A stretch of DNA of 64,000 nt from Enterococcus devriesei (GCF_001885905.1 NZ_JXKM01000012.1:20148-84147), one strand, 5' to 3'; counted from the first letter of the stretch, positions 27,216 to 38,898 are shown. The notes: generated from the sequence alone by a model not told the origin. Translations and numbers: made by a program.

Positions 27216-27244
27216 AAAAAAGGCTGGGATTTCTCCCAGCCTTT
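27216..27244 (-). terminator. gyrA terminator
   Basis: AAAGGCTGGGA (27219-27229) and TCCCAGCCTTT (27234-27244) form a strong hairpin, with a T run on the minus strand. Confidence 0.9.
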
Positions 27245-27253
27245 CAAATATTC

Positions 27254-29746
27254 TTATTCTTCCGTATCATTCGGTGTTTCTTCAAGTACTTCTTGGCTCT
27301 CAGGAGCTTCGACTTCCTCTTCTTTTTCAACAATTGCCATCGTCGCAACTTTCGTATTGTCTTCCATCTTCATCAGACGGACACCTAAGGTTGCACGACC
27401 GGTTTGTGAAACACTATCTACGTTGAAACGAATAATGACACCACGATTGGTCACTAAAAGAATATCTTCATCGCCATTGACTGTTGTTAAACCAGCTAAC
27501 GGACCATTCTTTTCTTTAACGTTCGCTGTCTTGATTCCTTTACCGCCACGACCTTTAATTGGATATTCAGCAGCTTTTGTCCGCTTTCCGTAGCCTTTTT
27601 CGGTAATTACTAAGACTTCTTGGTCTTCTTTCAGAACGGCTGAACCAATCACATAGTCTTCATCGCGTAGACGAATTCCCCGTACACCGCTGGCCGTGCG
27701 GCCCATATCACGAACCGCTTGTTCTTTAAACGTTGCAGAATAACCATCGTGCGTACCGATAATGATCGTTTCATCGCCTTCTGTCGACATGACGTTGACT
27801 AATTCATCGCCTTCACGTAAACCGATAGCGATCAAACCATTGGCCCGAATGTTTGAAAAGGCCGTCACAGTCGTCCGTTTTACCGTTCCATTTTTCGTTA
27901 CGAAGAATAGGAAATGACCATCTTCGGCTTGCCCATTGACTGAGATCACCGCTTGAATTGTTTCGTTAGAATCGATTCCTAGCAAGTTAATGATCGGAAT
28001 CCCTTTAGCTGTCCGTCCATATTCTGGAACTTCATAGCCCTTCGCCCGGTATACGCGACCACTGTTAGTAAAGAACAGGAGTGTGTCATGGGTAGAACAG
28101 GAGATCAGCGTTTTCACAAAATCATCATCATGAATGCCCATTCCTTGAACACCGCGGCCTCCACGACGTTGTGCACGGAACTCGCTTGAAGCAAGACGTT
28201 TGATGTAGCCATTGTTAGTCAACGTGATAACAACGTCTTCCTCTTCGATCAAGTCTTCATCTTCCAAGCTCAAGACTTCGCCGACGAGTAATTCTGTGCG
28301 GCGATTATCGCCAAACTTAGTAGCCACTTCCGCTAATTCTGTGCGGATGATTTCCACCACACGCTCAGGACGCGCTAGAATGTCGTCTAAGTCGTTAATC
28401 GTCTTTAATAGCTCTTGGTATTCATTTTCGATTTTCTCGCGTTCTAAGCCTGTTAAACGGCGTAAACGCATATCCAAGATTGCTTGGGCTTGTCGATCCG
28501 ATAATTCAAACCGTTCAATCAAAGTAGCCTTAGCAATATCGTCTGAAGCTGAACTACGAATCGTCGCAATAATTTCATCAATATGGTCTAACGCAATTCG
28601 TAACCCTTCTAGAATATGTGCCCGTGCTTCCGCTTTTTTCTTATCAAAGATCGTCCGACGAGTAATGACGATTTTTTGATGTTCGATGTAGTTTTCCAAG
28701 ATTTGTTTTAAATTTAAAATCCGTGGAACGCCTTTTTCAATTGCTAGCATGTTGAAACTGAAAGAGGTTTGCAGTGAAGTCAGCTTGTATAAATTGTTCA
28801 AGATGACCGACGCACTCATATCTCGACGAACTTCAATCACAATCCGCATACCTTCACGTGACGTTTCATCCCGTAAATCTGTGATTCCTTCAATCCGTTT
28901 GTCTCGGTGTAATTCCGAAATACGTTCGATCAATTTCGCTTTATTGACCATATATGGCAATTCCGAAACGAGGATCCGTTCCTTGCCATTTTTTTGTTCC
29001 TCAATCTCAACTTTCGCCCGTACAGTGATCGAGCCCTTACCTGTTTCATAAGCCCGGCGAATACCGGATTTCCCCATCACTAAGCCGCCTGTTGGAAAAT
29101 CTGGTCCAGGAATGACTTCCATCAACTCCTGAGTTGTTGCGTCAGGATTTTCCATCAACAATTCGATTCCGGCTGATACTTCTCGCAAGTTATGAGGTGG
29201 GATATTGGTTGCCATTCCGACTGCGATCCCCGTTGCCCCATTCACTAATAAGTTAGGAAAACGAGCTGGTAAAACTTCCGGTTCTTGCTCACTATCATCA
29301 TAGTTGCCTTGGAAATCAACGGTATCTTTATTGATATCTCGTAGCATTTCCATAGCAATCTTGCTTAGACGTGCTTCGGTATAACGCATCGCCGCTGCTC
29401 CGTCACCATCGACAGAACCAAAGTTTCCGTGTCCATCCACTAACATATTACGGTAGCTGAAGCTTTGGGCCATCCGGACCATTGATTCATAAATCGCACT
29501 GTCACCGTGGGGATGGTATTTACCCATAACATCCCCGACGATCCGCGCTGATTTCTTATGTGCTTTATCTGGTGTTACACCTAATTCATTCATCCCATAC
29601 AGTATCCGACGGTGAACAGGTTTCAGCCCGTCCCGGACATCGGGAAGCGCCCGTGCTACGATAACGCTCATTGCATAATCAATGAAAGATTCACGCATTT
29701 CACTGGTTAGATTGACGTCATGTATGTTCTCTCTTCGATCTTCCAA
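27254..29746 (-). CDS. gyrA: DNA gyrase subunit A
   Basis: Breaks and rejoins DNA in the A2B2 gyrase that introduces negative supercoils. The active Tyr lies in [15 protein letters not shown], the quinolone-resistance region is around [14 protein letters not shown] (Ser-Ala-Ile-Tyr-Glu, apparently wild type: Ser and Glu present), and the C-terminal wheel carries the GyrA box [16 protein letters not shown] lies 5 nt before a TTG at 29746, giving [13 protein letters not shown], which is the family start; the ATG at 29779 would add 11 residues and precede the ribosome site. The C-terminal tail is Glu-rich. A duplicated 66-base element lies upstream. Confidence 0.97.
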   Translation of the reverse strand: MEDRRENIHDVNLTSEMRESFIDYAMSVIVARALPDVRDGLKPVHRRILYGMNELGVTPDKAHKKSARIVGDVMGKYHPHGDSAIYESMVRMAQSFSYRNMLVDGHGNFGSVDGDGAAAMRYTEARLSKIAMEMLRDINKDTVDFQGNYDDSEQEPEVLPARFPNLLVNGATGIAVGMATNIPPHNLREVSAGIELLMENPDATTQELMEVIPGPDFPTGGLVMGKSGIRRAYETGKGSITVRAKVEIEEQKNGKERILVSELPYMVNKAKLIERISELHRDKRIEGITDLRDETSREGMRIVIEVRRDMSASVILNNLYKLTSLQTSFSFNMLAIEKGVPRILNLKQILENYIEHQKIVITRRTIFDKKKAEARAHILEGLRIALDHIDEIIATIRSSASDDIAKATLIERFELSDRQAQAILDMRLRRLTGLEREKIENEYQELLKTINDLDDILARPERVVEIIRTELAEVATKFGDNRRTELLVGEVLSLEDEDLIEEEDVVITLTNNGYIKRLASSEFRAQRRGGRGVQGMGIHDDDFVKTLISCSTHDTLLFFTNSGRVYRAKGYEVPEYGRTAKGIPIINLLGIDSNETIQAVISVNGQAEDGHFLFFVTKNGTVKRTTVTAFSNIRANGLIAIGLREGDELVNVMSTEGDETIIIGTHDGYSATFKEQAVRDMGRTASGVRGIRLRDEDYVIGSAVLKEDQEVLVITEKGYGKRTKAAEYPIKGRGGKGIKTANVKEKNGPLAGLTTVNGDEDILLVTNRGVIIRFNVDSVSQTGRATLGVRLMKMEDNTKVATMAIVEKEEEVEAPESQEVLEETPNDTEE

Positions 29747-29754
29747 ATTGATCC

Positions 29755-29820
29755 TCCTAGCTCGTATTAAGGTACTCATTTTTCTTAAATCGAAAAATGA
29801 AGCTTGTTCTCACCACGTAT
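29755..29820. repeat. Direct repeat unit 1 upstream of gyrA
   Basis: 66 bases that recur at 29908-29973 with three changes. Each unit contains the hairpin TCATTTTTC-6-GAAAAATGA. Unit 1 overlaps the gyrA ribosome binding site region. Confidence 0.85.
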
Positions 29821-29836
29821 ATCATTCCGCTAAAGT

Positions 29837-29863
29837 GGGATTTCCTAGTTAGTTTTAAATCCC
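29837..29863. other. Hairpin between the two gyrA leader repeats
   Basis: GGGATTT (29837-29843) pairs with AAATCCC (29857-29863). No T run follows, so it is not a clear terminator. Confidence 0.45.
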
Positions 29864-29907
29864 TGCTTACTTCTCCTCGGTATACACTGGAAAAAGCGGA
29901 ACTGACA

Positions 29908-29973
29908 TCCTAGCTCGTATTAAGGTATTCATTTTTCTTAAATCGAAAAATGAAGCTTGTTCTCATCACTTAT
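29908..29973. repeat. Direct repeat unit 2 between gyrB and gyrA
   Basis: Second copy of the 66-base unit, 153 bp from the first. On the minus strand it contains an ATG followed by codons for NTLIRAR that continue to a TAA after 21 codons. Confidence 0.85.
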
Positions 29974-30020
29974 CTCGTTTCTCTAAACACGTAAACGTGT
30001 AGGAGAAGCCGATAGCCTCA

Positions 30021-31970
<1,950 letters not shown>

Positions 31971-33089
31971 CTATGTCTCTTTCCTTTCTATCTGCCCTTG
32001 TTGGACGTAAAAAATATCCGGATGGACCGTCATTTTGCCCTTGACGTGATTTAAAGTGGTCGTAGTTAAAAAAGTCTGCACTTTATTTTCAATCGTCTCT
32101 AATAAATGGATCTGACGACTATCATCTAGTTCGCTCATGACATCATCTAAAAGTAAGATCGGATATTCTCCTGTTTCTTCTTTCATTAAATCAATCTCTG
32201 CTAATTTGACACTTAAAGCAGTCGTTCGTTGCTGGCCTTGCGACCCATAGGTCTGAACATTCTGTTGATTGACCATAAAGATCAAATCATCTCGATGAGG
32301 CCCTAAAAAGGTATTACCCTTGAAGATTTCCCGTTTACGGTTTTTTATTAATTCATTCATAAATACGGTTCGAATCGCTTCAACAGCTTCACTCTCTAAA
32401 GGAATGCTGGCGTCATATTGAATCGCCAGCGTCTCTTTTTGATTCGTAATCTTACTATGGAGATCGTTCGACCAATATTCTAGTTTTTTAATGAACTGCA
32501 AACGATTAGCCAATACCTTGCTGCCAAAATCAACTAGCTGTTCCGTCAAAATATCCAGATAAATTTCATCGGTTTGTTTCTTTTCAGACAGCTGCTTCAA
32601 ATAAAGGTTACGCTGCTTCAAGGTCTGCTGATATTGTGCCAAATCGTAAAGATAAACGGGATTGATCTGACCTAACTCCATATCAATAAAGCGGCGGCGC
32701 ATTTGTGGGCTACCCTTGACTAAGGAAAGATCTTCTGGCGCAAATAAAATGACGTTCAGCTGGCCAATGTAGCTGCTTAACTTCTTTTGTTCGATGTGAT
32801 TGACTTTCGATTTTCGACCTTTTTTAGTCAACAGCAGCTCCAGCTCTAATTCGCTAGTTCCCCGTTCGATCCGCCCTTTGATCTGAGCAAAATCTTCGTG
32901 CCAGCCGATCAATTCTTGTTCACTGCTGGTTCGATGACTGCGGGTCAAAGCCAAAACGTAGATGCTTTCTAAGAGATTGGTCTTGCCTTGTGCATTCTCC
33001 CCTAGAAAAATATTCAATCGGTTTGGAAAAGCTAGTGAAAGCTCGGAATAGTTGCGATAATTTCTCAACTCAAGCTTATTCAGCCGCAT
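31971..33089 (-). CDS. recF: DNA replication and repair protein RecF
   Basis: SMC-like ATPase that helps load RecA at single-stranded gaps. The 372-residue sequence has Walker A GENAQGKTNLLES, the signature SQGQQRTTALS and Walker B PILLLDDVMSELD. Its start overlaps yaaA by 14 bp and its stop touches the gyrB start, so yaaA-recF-gyrB form a coupled unit as in B. subtilis. Confidence 0.96.
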   Translation of the reverse strand: MRLNKLELRNYRNYSELSLAFPNRLNIFLGENAQGKTNLLESIYVLALTRSHRTSSEQELIGWHEDFAQIKGRIERGTSELELELLLTKKGRKSKVNHIEQKKLSSYIGQLNVILFAPEDLSLVKGSPQMRRRFIDMELGQINPVYLYDLAQYQQTLKQRNLYLKQLSEKKQTDEIYLDILTEQLVDFGSKVLANRLQFIKKLEYWSNDLHSKITNQKETLAIQYDASIPLESEAVEAIRTVFMNELIKNRKREIFKGNTFLGPHRDDLIFMVNQQNVQTYGSQGQQRTTALSVKLAEIDLMKEETGEYPILLLDDVMSELDDSRQIHLLETIENKVQTFLTTTTLNHVKGKMTVHPDIFYVQQGQIERKET

Positions 33090-33318
33090 CTTGTTCTTCC
33101 TTATTTTTGACCATAAAAAAAGTTCCTACCTCAGGAATCTCAATCATCATTCCCGGATAGAGCTTTCGGCCGCGGCGATTTTCCAGCTCGCCATCTACAA
33201 ATACAGTTTCCTCCGCCAAGAACCATTTGGCCTGTCCTCCGCTAGAGATCAAATTGATCTCTTTTAATAACTGGCCTAGCGTCATAAACTCTGTTTCCAA
33301 AAAAATTTTTTGTTTCAC
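33076..33318 (-). CDS. yaaA: S4-domain RNA-binding protein YaaA
   Basis: An 80-residue S4-like RNA-binding protein found next to recF in most Firmicutes; B. subtilis YaaA (RlbA) has been linked to ribosome assembly. The motif FMTLGQLLKEINLISSGGQAK and ENRRGRKLYPGM is the S4 fold signature. The upstream ATG at 33324 directly abuts the GAGGG site; the GTG at 33318 has 6 nt spacing, so I prefer it. Confidence 0.85.
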   Translation of the reverse strand: MKQKIFLETEFMTLGQLLKEINLISSGGQAKWFLAEETVFVDGELENRRGRKLYPGMMIEIPEVGTFFMVKNKEEQDAAE

Positions 33319-33324
33319 ATTCAT

Positions 33325-33554
33325 CCCTCATTTTCATTCCAGAAACACCTCTTCATTATACCCTTTTTAAAGGAAGAAAACAAATGAACTCGTTGTATTT
33401 TTCGATTTAAGAAGTTCTGAGGCATTTTAATTAATTTACTCAAAAAAAAGTAAAAGGTCTTAAAATCGATTTTAAGACCTTTTACTTGAATTCTGTTTGT
33501 TTACACAATTGTTTCATATTTTTCAAAAAATCTGTGAAACTCTTGAAAAAACAC
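33325..33554. terminator. dnaN terminator: 40-bp perfect palindrome (33448-33487)
   Basis: A perfect 20+20 palindrome centred on TCGA, with an A run on its left (T run on the minus strand), lies between dnaN and yaaA. The rest of this 230-bp gap, which must also hold the yaaA-recF promoter, shows no strong promoter match. Confidence 0.8.
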
Positions 33555-34685
33555 TTAGTTTGTCCGAACTGGAGTGATTAATTGAATAAAGGATACGTCC
33601 CCTTCGCTAGGCTCCAACGTAAATGGACGGATCGCTGAAATAAATTGGATCTTGATGCTCATATCTCCAAAAGCCCGCAATGCGTCTTTCATATAATCAG
33701 GATTAAAGGAAATCTCTAATGGGTCCCCGCTAACTTGTTCGTAAACCAATTCTTCTTCCACTTTCCCGATTTCAGGCGAGTTGCCGTAAAGGATGACCGA
33801 GTTATCCGCAATTGCTAGTCGAACGATATTGTTTCTTCCTTCATGAGAAAGTAAAGAAGCCCGTTCGATCGCTGCTAAGAAAGTTGGCACAGAAAAGGTC
33901 AGTTCTGTATTGAAGCTTGATGGGATCAAGCGATTGGTATCCGGATAGTTGCCTTCTAGTAAACGAGAATAGAAATACATCGTTGGTGTTTTAAACAATA
34001 CTTGGTTTTCCATGATGCTGATTTCAACTTCCGCTTCTTCATCTGATAACGAACGCGACAATTCAACTAAGCTTTTACCTGGAATTACAATATCAAAATC
34101 ATTATTCGAATTTTCAATTGGAACGACCCGTTGGCTCAGACGATGAGAGTCTGTTGCCACTGCTAATAGCTGACCGTTAGACATCGTAAAATGAACACCA
34201 GTCAAAATGGGGCGACTTTCATGTTGAGAAACTGAAAAGACCGTTTCGCCAATTAATTTTGTCAACATGTGGACAGGTAATTTTAATTGGTTTTGTTCTT
34301 CGACAACCGGTAGATGTGGATAATTATCGGCGTCTAATCCATTAACCGTAAAATGAGCAGCGCCTGAAGTAATCAAGACTTGATGATTTTCCTGAACTTC
34401 TAACGTAAAGGTATTTTCCGGTAAACGGCGAATGATTTCGCTAAAGAAACGTGCTTGTAAAACAATCGTTCCTGTCTGATTGATTTGTAACTCAGCTTTT
34501 TCATCATCTGCAGCTAAAAAAGTTTCAATTGAGATATCCGCATTACTACCGGTCAAGTTTAATCCTTCTTGATTTAATTCGATTTTTACCCCAGTTAAGA
34601 TTGGGATTGTCGTTTTCGTTGAAATAGCTCGTTGAACAGTTTGTAATTCTTGAATGAAGCGGGAACGATTAATCGTAAATTTCAT
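33555..34685 (-). CDS. dnaN: DNA polymerase III beta sliding clamp
   Basis: Ring-shaped clamp that holds DNA polymerase III on DNA. The 376 residues match the family in length and in motifs such as MKFTINRSRFIQELQTVQRAIS, TDSHRLSQRVVP and the C-terminal SAIRPFTLEPSEGDVSFIQLITPVRTN. It follows dnaA across a 159-bp gap that holds DnaA boxes and the unwinding region. A strong palindromic terminator follows. Confidence 0.97.
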   Translation of the reverse strand: MKFTINRSRFIQELQTVQRAISTKTTIPILTGVKIELNQEGLNLTGSNADISIETFLAADDEKAELQINQTGTIVLQARFFSEIIRRLPENTFTLEVQENHQVLITSGAAHFTVNGLDADNYPHLPVVEEQNQLKLPVHMLTKLIGETVFSVSQHESRPILTGVHFTMSNGQLLAVATDSHRLSQRVVPIENSNNDFDIVIPGKSLVELSRSLSDEEAEVEISIMENQVLFKTPTMYFYSRLLEGNYPDTNRLIPSSFNTELTFSVPTFLAAIERASLLSHEGRNNIVRLAIADNSVILYGNSPEIGKVEEELVYEQVSGDPLEISFNPDYMKDALRAFGDMSIKIQFISAIRPFTLEPSEGDVSFIQLITPVRTN

Positions 34686-34844
34686 AATGAAACTCCTTTT
34701 TATTTATTTAAGTTATATAAGTAATAAAAGTAGTAGGGCCTGTTGATCATGTGGAAAAAAAGAATAAAAGCTTGCTGCAAAAGGTTTTCCACTTGTGGAT
34801 AAGGTGTGGATAAAACGACTCTTTTAGTTTAGGATTTCCACATG
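34686..34844. other. oriC: Origin part 2: DnaA boxes, DnaA-trio and AT-rich unwinding region
   Basis: Two perfect DnaA boxes TGTGGATAA lie in tandem at 34794-34802 and 34805-34813, with variants at 34749-34757 and about 34784-34792. Read on the minus strand (dnaA sense), a TTTTCCACA box is followed by GGCCC and then CTACTACTTTTATTACTTA (34720-34738), a repeated-triplet tract of the DnaA-trio type, and AT-rich DNA up to dnaN. This is the same order as in the B. subtilis unwinding site. Confidence 0.85.
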
Positions 34845-36170
34845 CTAACCTAACAGCAGATTTTTGATCTCAGCAATTTCTTGTTGTGTGCTGCTATCAT
34901 TTTTCATTAATTGCCTGATTTTTTCGTGTGCGTGGATGACGGTTGTATGGTCTTTACCACCAAATTCAGCACCAATCTTAGGTAAAGAGCTTTCAGTCAT
35001 TTCACGAGCTAAATACATGGCGATTTGACGTGGGACAACGATTGCTTTGACTCGTTTCTTCCCTTTTAGATCCTTGACTTGAATGTGATAAAACTTAGCG
35101 ACTTCATCTTGGATCTTGCTGATAGATAATTGTGTATTGCTAGTGCCTTTTAGACTTTTCAAGGCATCTGCTGCGATACTGGTTGTAATATCAGCGTTAT
35201 TCATCGTAGCGAAAGCTTGCACTCTGACTAGTGCACCTTCTAATTCGCGGATATTTGAATCAATCTGGCCGGCAATATAACTTAAGGTGTCGTCTGGGAT
35301 CTCCAGTTTTTCAGCTTGCGCTTTTTTCCGTAAAATCGCCGTTCTAGTCTCAAGATCGGGTGGTGTAATATCGACAGATAAGCCCCAAGCAAAGCGAGAA
35401 ACCAACCGTTCCTGCAGTTTAGGAATTTCATTTGGCAGACGGTCACTAGTTAAGACAATTTGTTTATTCTCATTATATAAGTTTTCAAAAGTATGGAAAA
35501 ATTCTTCCTGAGTTGCTTCTTTGTCAGCAAAAAATTGAATATCGTCGACTAATAAAAGATCAACCTTACGGTATTCTTGGCGAAATTCTTCCGAGGTTTT
35601 ATTTTTAATGGAATTAATAAAATCATTTGCAAAGGTCTCGCTAGAAACGTATTTGACTTTTGCTTGCGGATTGATTGCCAACATTTGATGGCCGATCGCG
35701 TGCATCAAATGGGTCTTCCCTAAACCAACGCCTCCATAAAAGAAGAGTGGATTATAAATGGAACCGGGTTCTTCAGCAACAACTAGCGCGGCAGCATGAG
35801 CCATCTGGTTTCCCTTCCCAATAACGAAGGTATCAAATGTATATTTGGGATTCAGTAAGGCCCGCTTGGTTAACTCTATTTTTGGTGGTTCTTCTTTTTC
35901 CACAATACTAACTGGTGGAGCCTCATCAGGTGTAACGAAGAGCGGCATGATTTCGTCGCCGGTTAATTTGAAGCCGATCTCGACGATTTTGGCAGCTAGA
36001 TGTTTTTCCCAATAGTTTTTATGCAAATCACTGGTAACTTCGATGGTTAGTTGATTATTTGTCAATGTTAAGGGCTTAGCACTGCCTACCCAAGCATCAT
36101 AACTGGCAGGATTGAGGTCATGCTTGTAGCTGTCCTTCAATTCCTGCCAGAAAGTGTCCAATGAGGTCAA
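34845..36170 (-). CDS. dnaA: Chromosomal replication initiator DnaA
   Basis: AAA+ ATPase that binds DnaA boxes and opens the origin. Domain I covers about 1-80, a variable linker follows, then the AAA+ domain with Walker [16 protein letters not shown] and Walker [10 protein letters not shown], and the C-terminal DNA-binding domain with [15 protein letters not shown]. It starts with TTG at 36170, 8 nt after AGGAGG; no ATG is better placed. Its flanks carry the two parts of oriC, allowing autoregulation by DnaA. Confidence 0.97.
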   Translation of the reverse strand: MTSLDTFWQELKDSYKHDLNPASYDAWVGSAKPLTLTNNQLTIEVTSDLHKNYWEKHLAAKIVEIGFKLTGDEIMPLFVTPDEAPPVSIVEKEEPPKIELTKRALLNPKYTFDTFVIGKGNQMAHAAALVVAEEPGSIYNPLFFYGGVGLGKTHLMHAIGHQMLAINPQAKVKYVSSETFANDFINSIKNKTSEEFRQEYRKVDLLLVDDIQFFADKEATQEEFFHTFENLYNENKQIVLTSDRLPNEIPKLQERLVSRFAWGLSVDITPPDLETRTAILRKKAQAEKLEIPDDTLSYIAGQIDSNIRELEGALVRVQAFATMNNADITTSIAADALKSLKGTSNTQLSISKIQDEVAKFYHIQVKDLKGKKRVKAIVVPRQIAMYLAREMTESSLPKIGAEFGGKDHTTVIHAHEKIRQLMKNDSSTQQEIAEIKNLLLG

Positions 36171-36229
36171 ATAATTCGCCTCCTATATTAATAAAATTCA
36201 GATAGACATACTTTATCATTTTTTCGGAG

Positions 36230-36580
36230 AGTTTTCCACAGCCGAGGATCAAATAAGAAAAATTTTATCGTTTTCCACAATATGTATAAAAATACAAAAA
36301 GGTTCTCCACTAACAGGAAAAAAATTATGCACAGCGAGGTGACAGATTGTGGAATTTTTGTTTTTTCCACGACTACATGCACAAGTACTGTAAAAAATGA
36401 AGGCAGATAGGTGTAGGGAGAAAGTGCTTTTTCCACATAACTTATCCACCATGTGGAAAACTTTTCCAAAAGGAATATTTTTGGGGAAAAACGACAGAAA
36501 AGAGAATGAATAAGTTTTTTGCCGAAAAAAGGTTATGCACATCTTGAAGAAGTTTATCCCCAAAAATTGTGGATAAGCTT
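36230..36580. other. oriC: Origin part 1: DnaA-box cluster upstream of dnaA
   Basis: At least ten DnaA-box-like 9-mers lie in both orientations. They are 36232 and 36271 (TTTTCCACA), 36325 and 36533 (TTATGCACA), 36348 (TGTGGAATT), 36429 (TTTTCCACA), 36442 (TTATCCACC), 36452 (TGTGGAAAA), 36554 (TTATCCCCA) and the perfect TGTGGATAA at 36568. No gene is present. Transcription diverges from here (dnaA left, rpmH right). Confidence 0.88.
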
Positions 36581-36602
36581 TTTTCTTTTTTTCATTTCAT
36601 GA

Positions 36603-36632
36603 TTGACAAACTAGGGGTGGAGTCGTTATAAT
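36603..36632 (+). promoter_or_regulatory. rpmH promoter
   Basis: TTGACA (36603-36608), an 18-base spacer and TATAAT (36627-36632): both hexamers are consensus. It lies just beyond the last DnaA box. Confidence 0.88.
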
Positions 36633-36676
36633 ATTCGGGTATGTCTATGTAATGTAAGTAATGGAGGTGTATTTAA

Positions 36677-36811
36677 ATGAAAAGAACTTATCAACCAAAT
36701 AAACGTAAACGTCAAAAAGTTCATGGATTCCGTAAACGCATGAGCACTAAAAACGGCCGTCGCGTATTAGCAAGCCGTCGTCGTAAAGGAAGAAAAGTAC
36801 TTGCTGCTTAA
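36677..36811 (+). CDS. rpmH: 50S ribosomal protein bL34
   Basis: A 44-residue, strongly basic ribosomal protein: [18 protein letters not shown], then [19 protein letters not shown] and a KVLAA end, matching bL34 along its full length. GGAGG precedes the ATG by 8 nt. It is followed by a terminator, so it can be transcribed apart from rnpA, although both normally form one unit. Confidence 0.97.
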   Translation: MKRTYQPNKRKRQKVHGFRKRMSTKNGRRVLASRRRKGRKVLAA

Positions 36812-36812
36812 G

Positions 36813-36838
36813 CCACTGCCGGTCAGTGGTTTTTTTTG
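36813..36838 (+). terminator. rpmH terminator
   Basis: CCACTG (36813-36818) pairs with CAGTGG (36824-36829), then eight T residues. It may let ribosomal protein be made in excess over RNase P protein. Confidence 0.8.
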
Positions 36839-36947
36839 TGTCCGAAAATAGCCGATGCAGGAATTTTTCTTCTAATAAGGATGATTCCTTAATTTGAAAT
36901 ATGGTATTATTGTCAAGTATAGATTTAAAAGAAACGAAGGAAGCTAG

Positions 36948-37283
36948 ATGCAGAAAAAATATCGGGTCAAAAAAGAACGAGAATTTCAAAAAGTGTTTCA
37001 AGAAGGTGCTTCTTTTGCGAATCGAAAATTCGTAGTCTACCGTCTAGAGCCTTCTGGTCAAAAACATTTTCGAGTAGGCATATCGGTTGGGAAAAAAGTC
37101 GGGAACGCCGTCGAGCGAAATCAAGTAAAACGCCACATTCGCGCAGTTTTGCAAGAATTAAAAACGGAGTTGCCACCCATCGATTTTATCGTGATCGCAC
37201 GGCCTACTACGAAAGCTTTACCTCATGCTGAAATGCGTTCGAATCTTATACACGTTCTGAAGTTAGCAAAAATAATAAGTTAG
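36948..37283 (+). CDS. rnpA: Ribonuclease P protein component
   Basis: Basic protein subunit that helps the RNase P RNA cut the 5' leader of tRNA precursors. The 111 residues include VKKEREFQKVFQEGASFANR, FRVGISVGKKVGNAVERNQ and the RNR-like VKRHIRAVL helix that binds RNA. AAGGAAG precedes the ATG. It lies 18 bp before yidC. Confidence 0.96.
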   Translation: MQKKYRVKKEREFQKVFQEGASFANRKFVVYRLEPSGQKHFRVGISVGKKVGNAVERNQVKRHIRAVLQELKTELPPIDFIVIARPTTKALPHAEMRSNLIHVLKLAKIIS

Positions 37284-37300
37284 GAAGGAAACAGATGTAA

Positions 37301-38122
37301 GTGAAGAAATATAAAAAAATAGTATTGATGACAGGACTACTAAGTCTGGTCTTCTTGTTGTCGGCTTGTGGAACAGGTCAAATTGATGCTCATAGTACAG
37401 GTTTTTGGGATCGCTACATTGTTTTTTACTTTGGTGAAGCGATTAAAGGATTATCCTTTGGGAATGTCGGAATCGGGATCATCTTATTTACCATCATTAT
37501 TCGGGTCATCCTAATGCCGTTGATGCACTTCCAAACGAAAAGTATGCGGAAGACGCAAGAGTTGCAGCCGCAAATAAAGGCATTGCAACAAAAATACGCG
37601 ACTCGTGACCAAGAAACGCAACAAAAGCTGCAAGCGGAAACGAAAAAATTGTATGCCGCAAATAATGTGAACCCTTACGCCGGCTGTCTGCCGCTGTTGG
37701 TTCAAATGCCCGTCATGATGGCCTTGTACCAAGCGATCTTACGAATTCCAGAATTACGCCAAGGTCATTTTATGTGGTTGAACTTGAGTCAATCCGATCC
37801 TTACTTTATTTTACCGATCTTAGCGGCGTTCTTTACTTTTGCAAGTACGTATTTATCAAGTATGAGCCAATTAGAATCGAATGCTTCAATGAAGATTATG
37901 AACTTTGCGATGCCTGTGATGATTTTCGTCATGGCCTTGAATCTGGCTAGTGGATTATCTTTATACTGGGTAGTCTCAAATGCCTTCCAAGTCGTTCAAA
38001 CATTGTTAATCAATAATCCTTTCAAGATTCGCCGTGAGCGGGAAGATGCCGCACGACAAATTCGAGATCGTGAACGAGCACTTGAAAAAGCGAAAAGTCC
38101 GAAGAAAAAACGTAAAAAATAA
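37301..38122 (+). CDS. yidC: Membrane protein insertase YidC (lipoprotein form)
   Basis: Inserts small membrane proteins with or without SecYEG. The N terminus is a lipoprotein signal (lipobox LLSAC, lipidated Cys about residue 23), followed by the five-helix core with the groove Arg in FTIIIRVILMPLM, the cytoplasmic helical hairpin QELQPQIKALQQKYATRD and a basic tail KSPKKKRKK. The start is GTG. AGGAAGG is better spaced for an ATG at 37295 that is followed at once by TAA, in the same frame; see findings. Confidence 0.94.
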   Translation: MKKYKKIVLMTGLLSLVFLLSACGTGQIDAHSTGFWDRYIVFYFGEAIKGLSFGNVGIGIILFTIIIRVILMPLMHFQTKSMRKTQELQPQIKALQQKYATRDQETQQKLQAETKKLYAANNVNPYAGCLPLLVQMPVMMALYQAILRIPELRQGHFMWLNLSQSDPYFILPILAAFFTFASTYLSSMSQLESNASMKIMNFAMPVMIFVMALNLASGLSLYWVVSNAFQVVQTLLINNPFKIRREREDAARQIRDRERALEKAKSPKKKRKK

Positions 38123-38135
38123 GGAGGTTTAAAAA

Positions 38136-38888
38136 ATGCCTGTTTATGAAGGTCCAACGATTGACGAAGCGATCGCACAAGGCTTGCAAGCCTTAGGATT
38201 AAAAAAGGAAGAAGTTGAGATCGAGATTTTGACCGATGCCAAAAAAGGTTTTCTTGGCATGGGGAAAAAGGATGCCCGCGTCTCCATTGAACCGACTGTC
38301 GCTGAAGAAATCACCGAAGCGGTAGTAGACACAGTCGATGAGCTAGTGGAAGAACCGGTTGAAGTAGCGCCGGAACCGGTTAGTAAACCAACCGAAGCTG
38401 CGAGTCAGCTAGTCGAACTAGACGAAGACGCAGCAGTCAAGGAATTGGCGCTCTATCTAACAAATATCACGAATGAGATGGGTGTACCGGCCTTAGTGAA
38501 GATTCAACATGAAGCGAACGGCTTGATCGTGATGAACTTAGAAACGAGCAAGCAAGGAATGTTGATCGGCAAGCACGGTAAGATTTTAAACGCGTTGCAA
38601 TATTTGGCGCAAGTTTTTCTTCATCGCGTGGCGAAGGAAAAATTATCCGTCGTCGTAAATGTTGGCAATTATCGTCAAAAACGTGAAGAAGTTTTGGTTC
38701 GCTTAGCTCAGCGTACGGCTGAAAAAGTGAAAGAAACCGGTCGTCCGGTTTTCTTAGAACCAATGCCGGCCTTTGAACGAAAAATGATCCATTCAGCATT
38801 GAGTAAAGATGATTACATCAAAACGCATTCTGAAGGAGAAGATCCATATCGCTATTTAGTCGTTGAACCGGCTAAAAAATATTTCTAA
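38136..38888 (+). CDS. khpB: RNA-binding protein KhpB (Jag/EloR)
   Basis: A 250-residue RNA-binding protein that with KhpA controls cell elongation in related cocci. In order: the Jag-N domain (about 1-50, with KKGFLGMGKKDARV), an acidic linker rich in Glu, Val and Pro, a KH domain with GKHGKILNALQYL and an R3H domain with RKMIHSALS. It follows yidC by 13 bp; AGGAGG precedes the ATG. A very strong terminator follows. Confidence 0.95.
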   Translation: MPVYEGPTIDEAIAQGLQALGLKKEEVEIEILTDAKKGFLGMGKKDARVSIEPTVAEEITEAVVDTVDELVEEPVEVAPEPVSKPTEAASQLVELDEDAAVKELALYLTNITNEMGVPALVKIQHEANGLIVMNLETSKQGMLIGKHGKILNALQYLAQVFLHRVAKEKLSVVVNVGNYRQKREEVLVRLAQRTAEKVKETGRPVFLEPMPAFERKMIHSALSKDDYIKTHSEGEDPYRYLVVEPAKKYF

Positions 38889-38898
38889 AAAGAAGACG

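Noticed and set aside
28212..28679. 155-residue plus-strand open frame inside gyrA
   Set aside because: It lies fully antisense to gyrA, lacks a ribosome binding site and has Ser/Arg-rich composition typical of a shadow frame.
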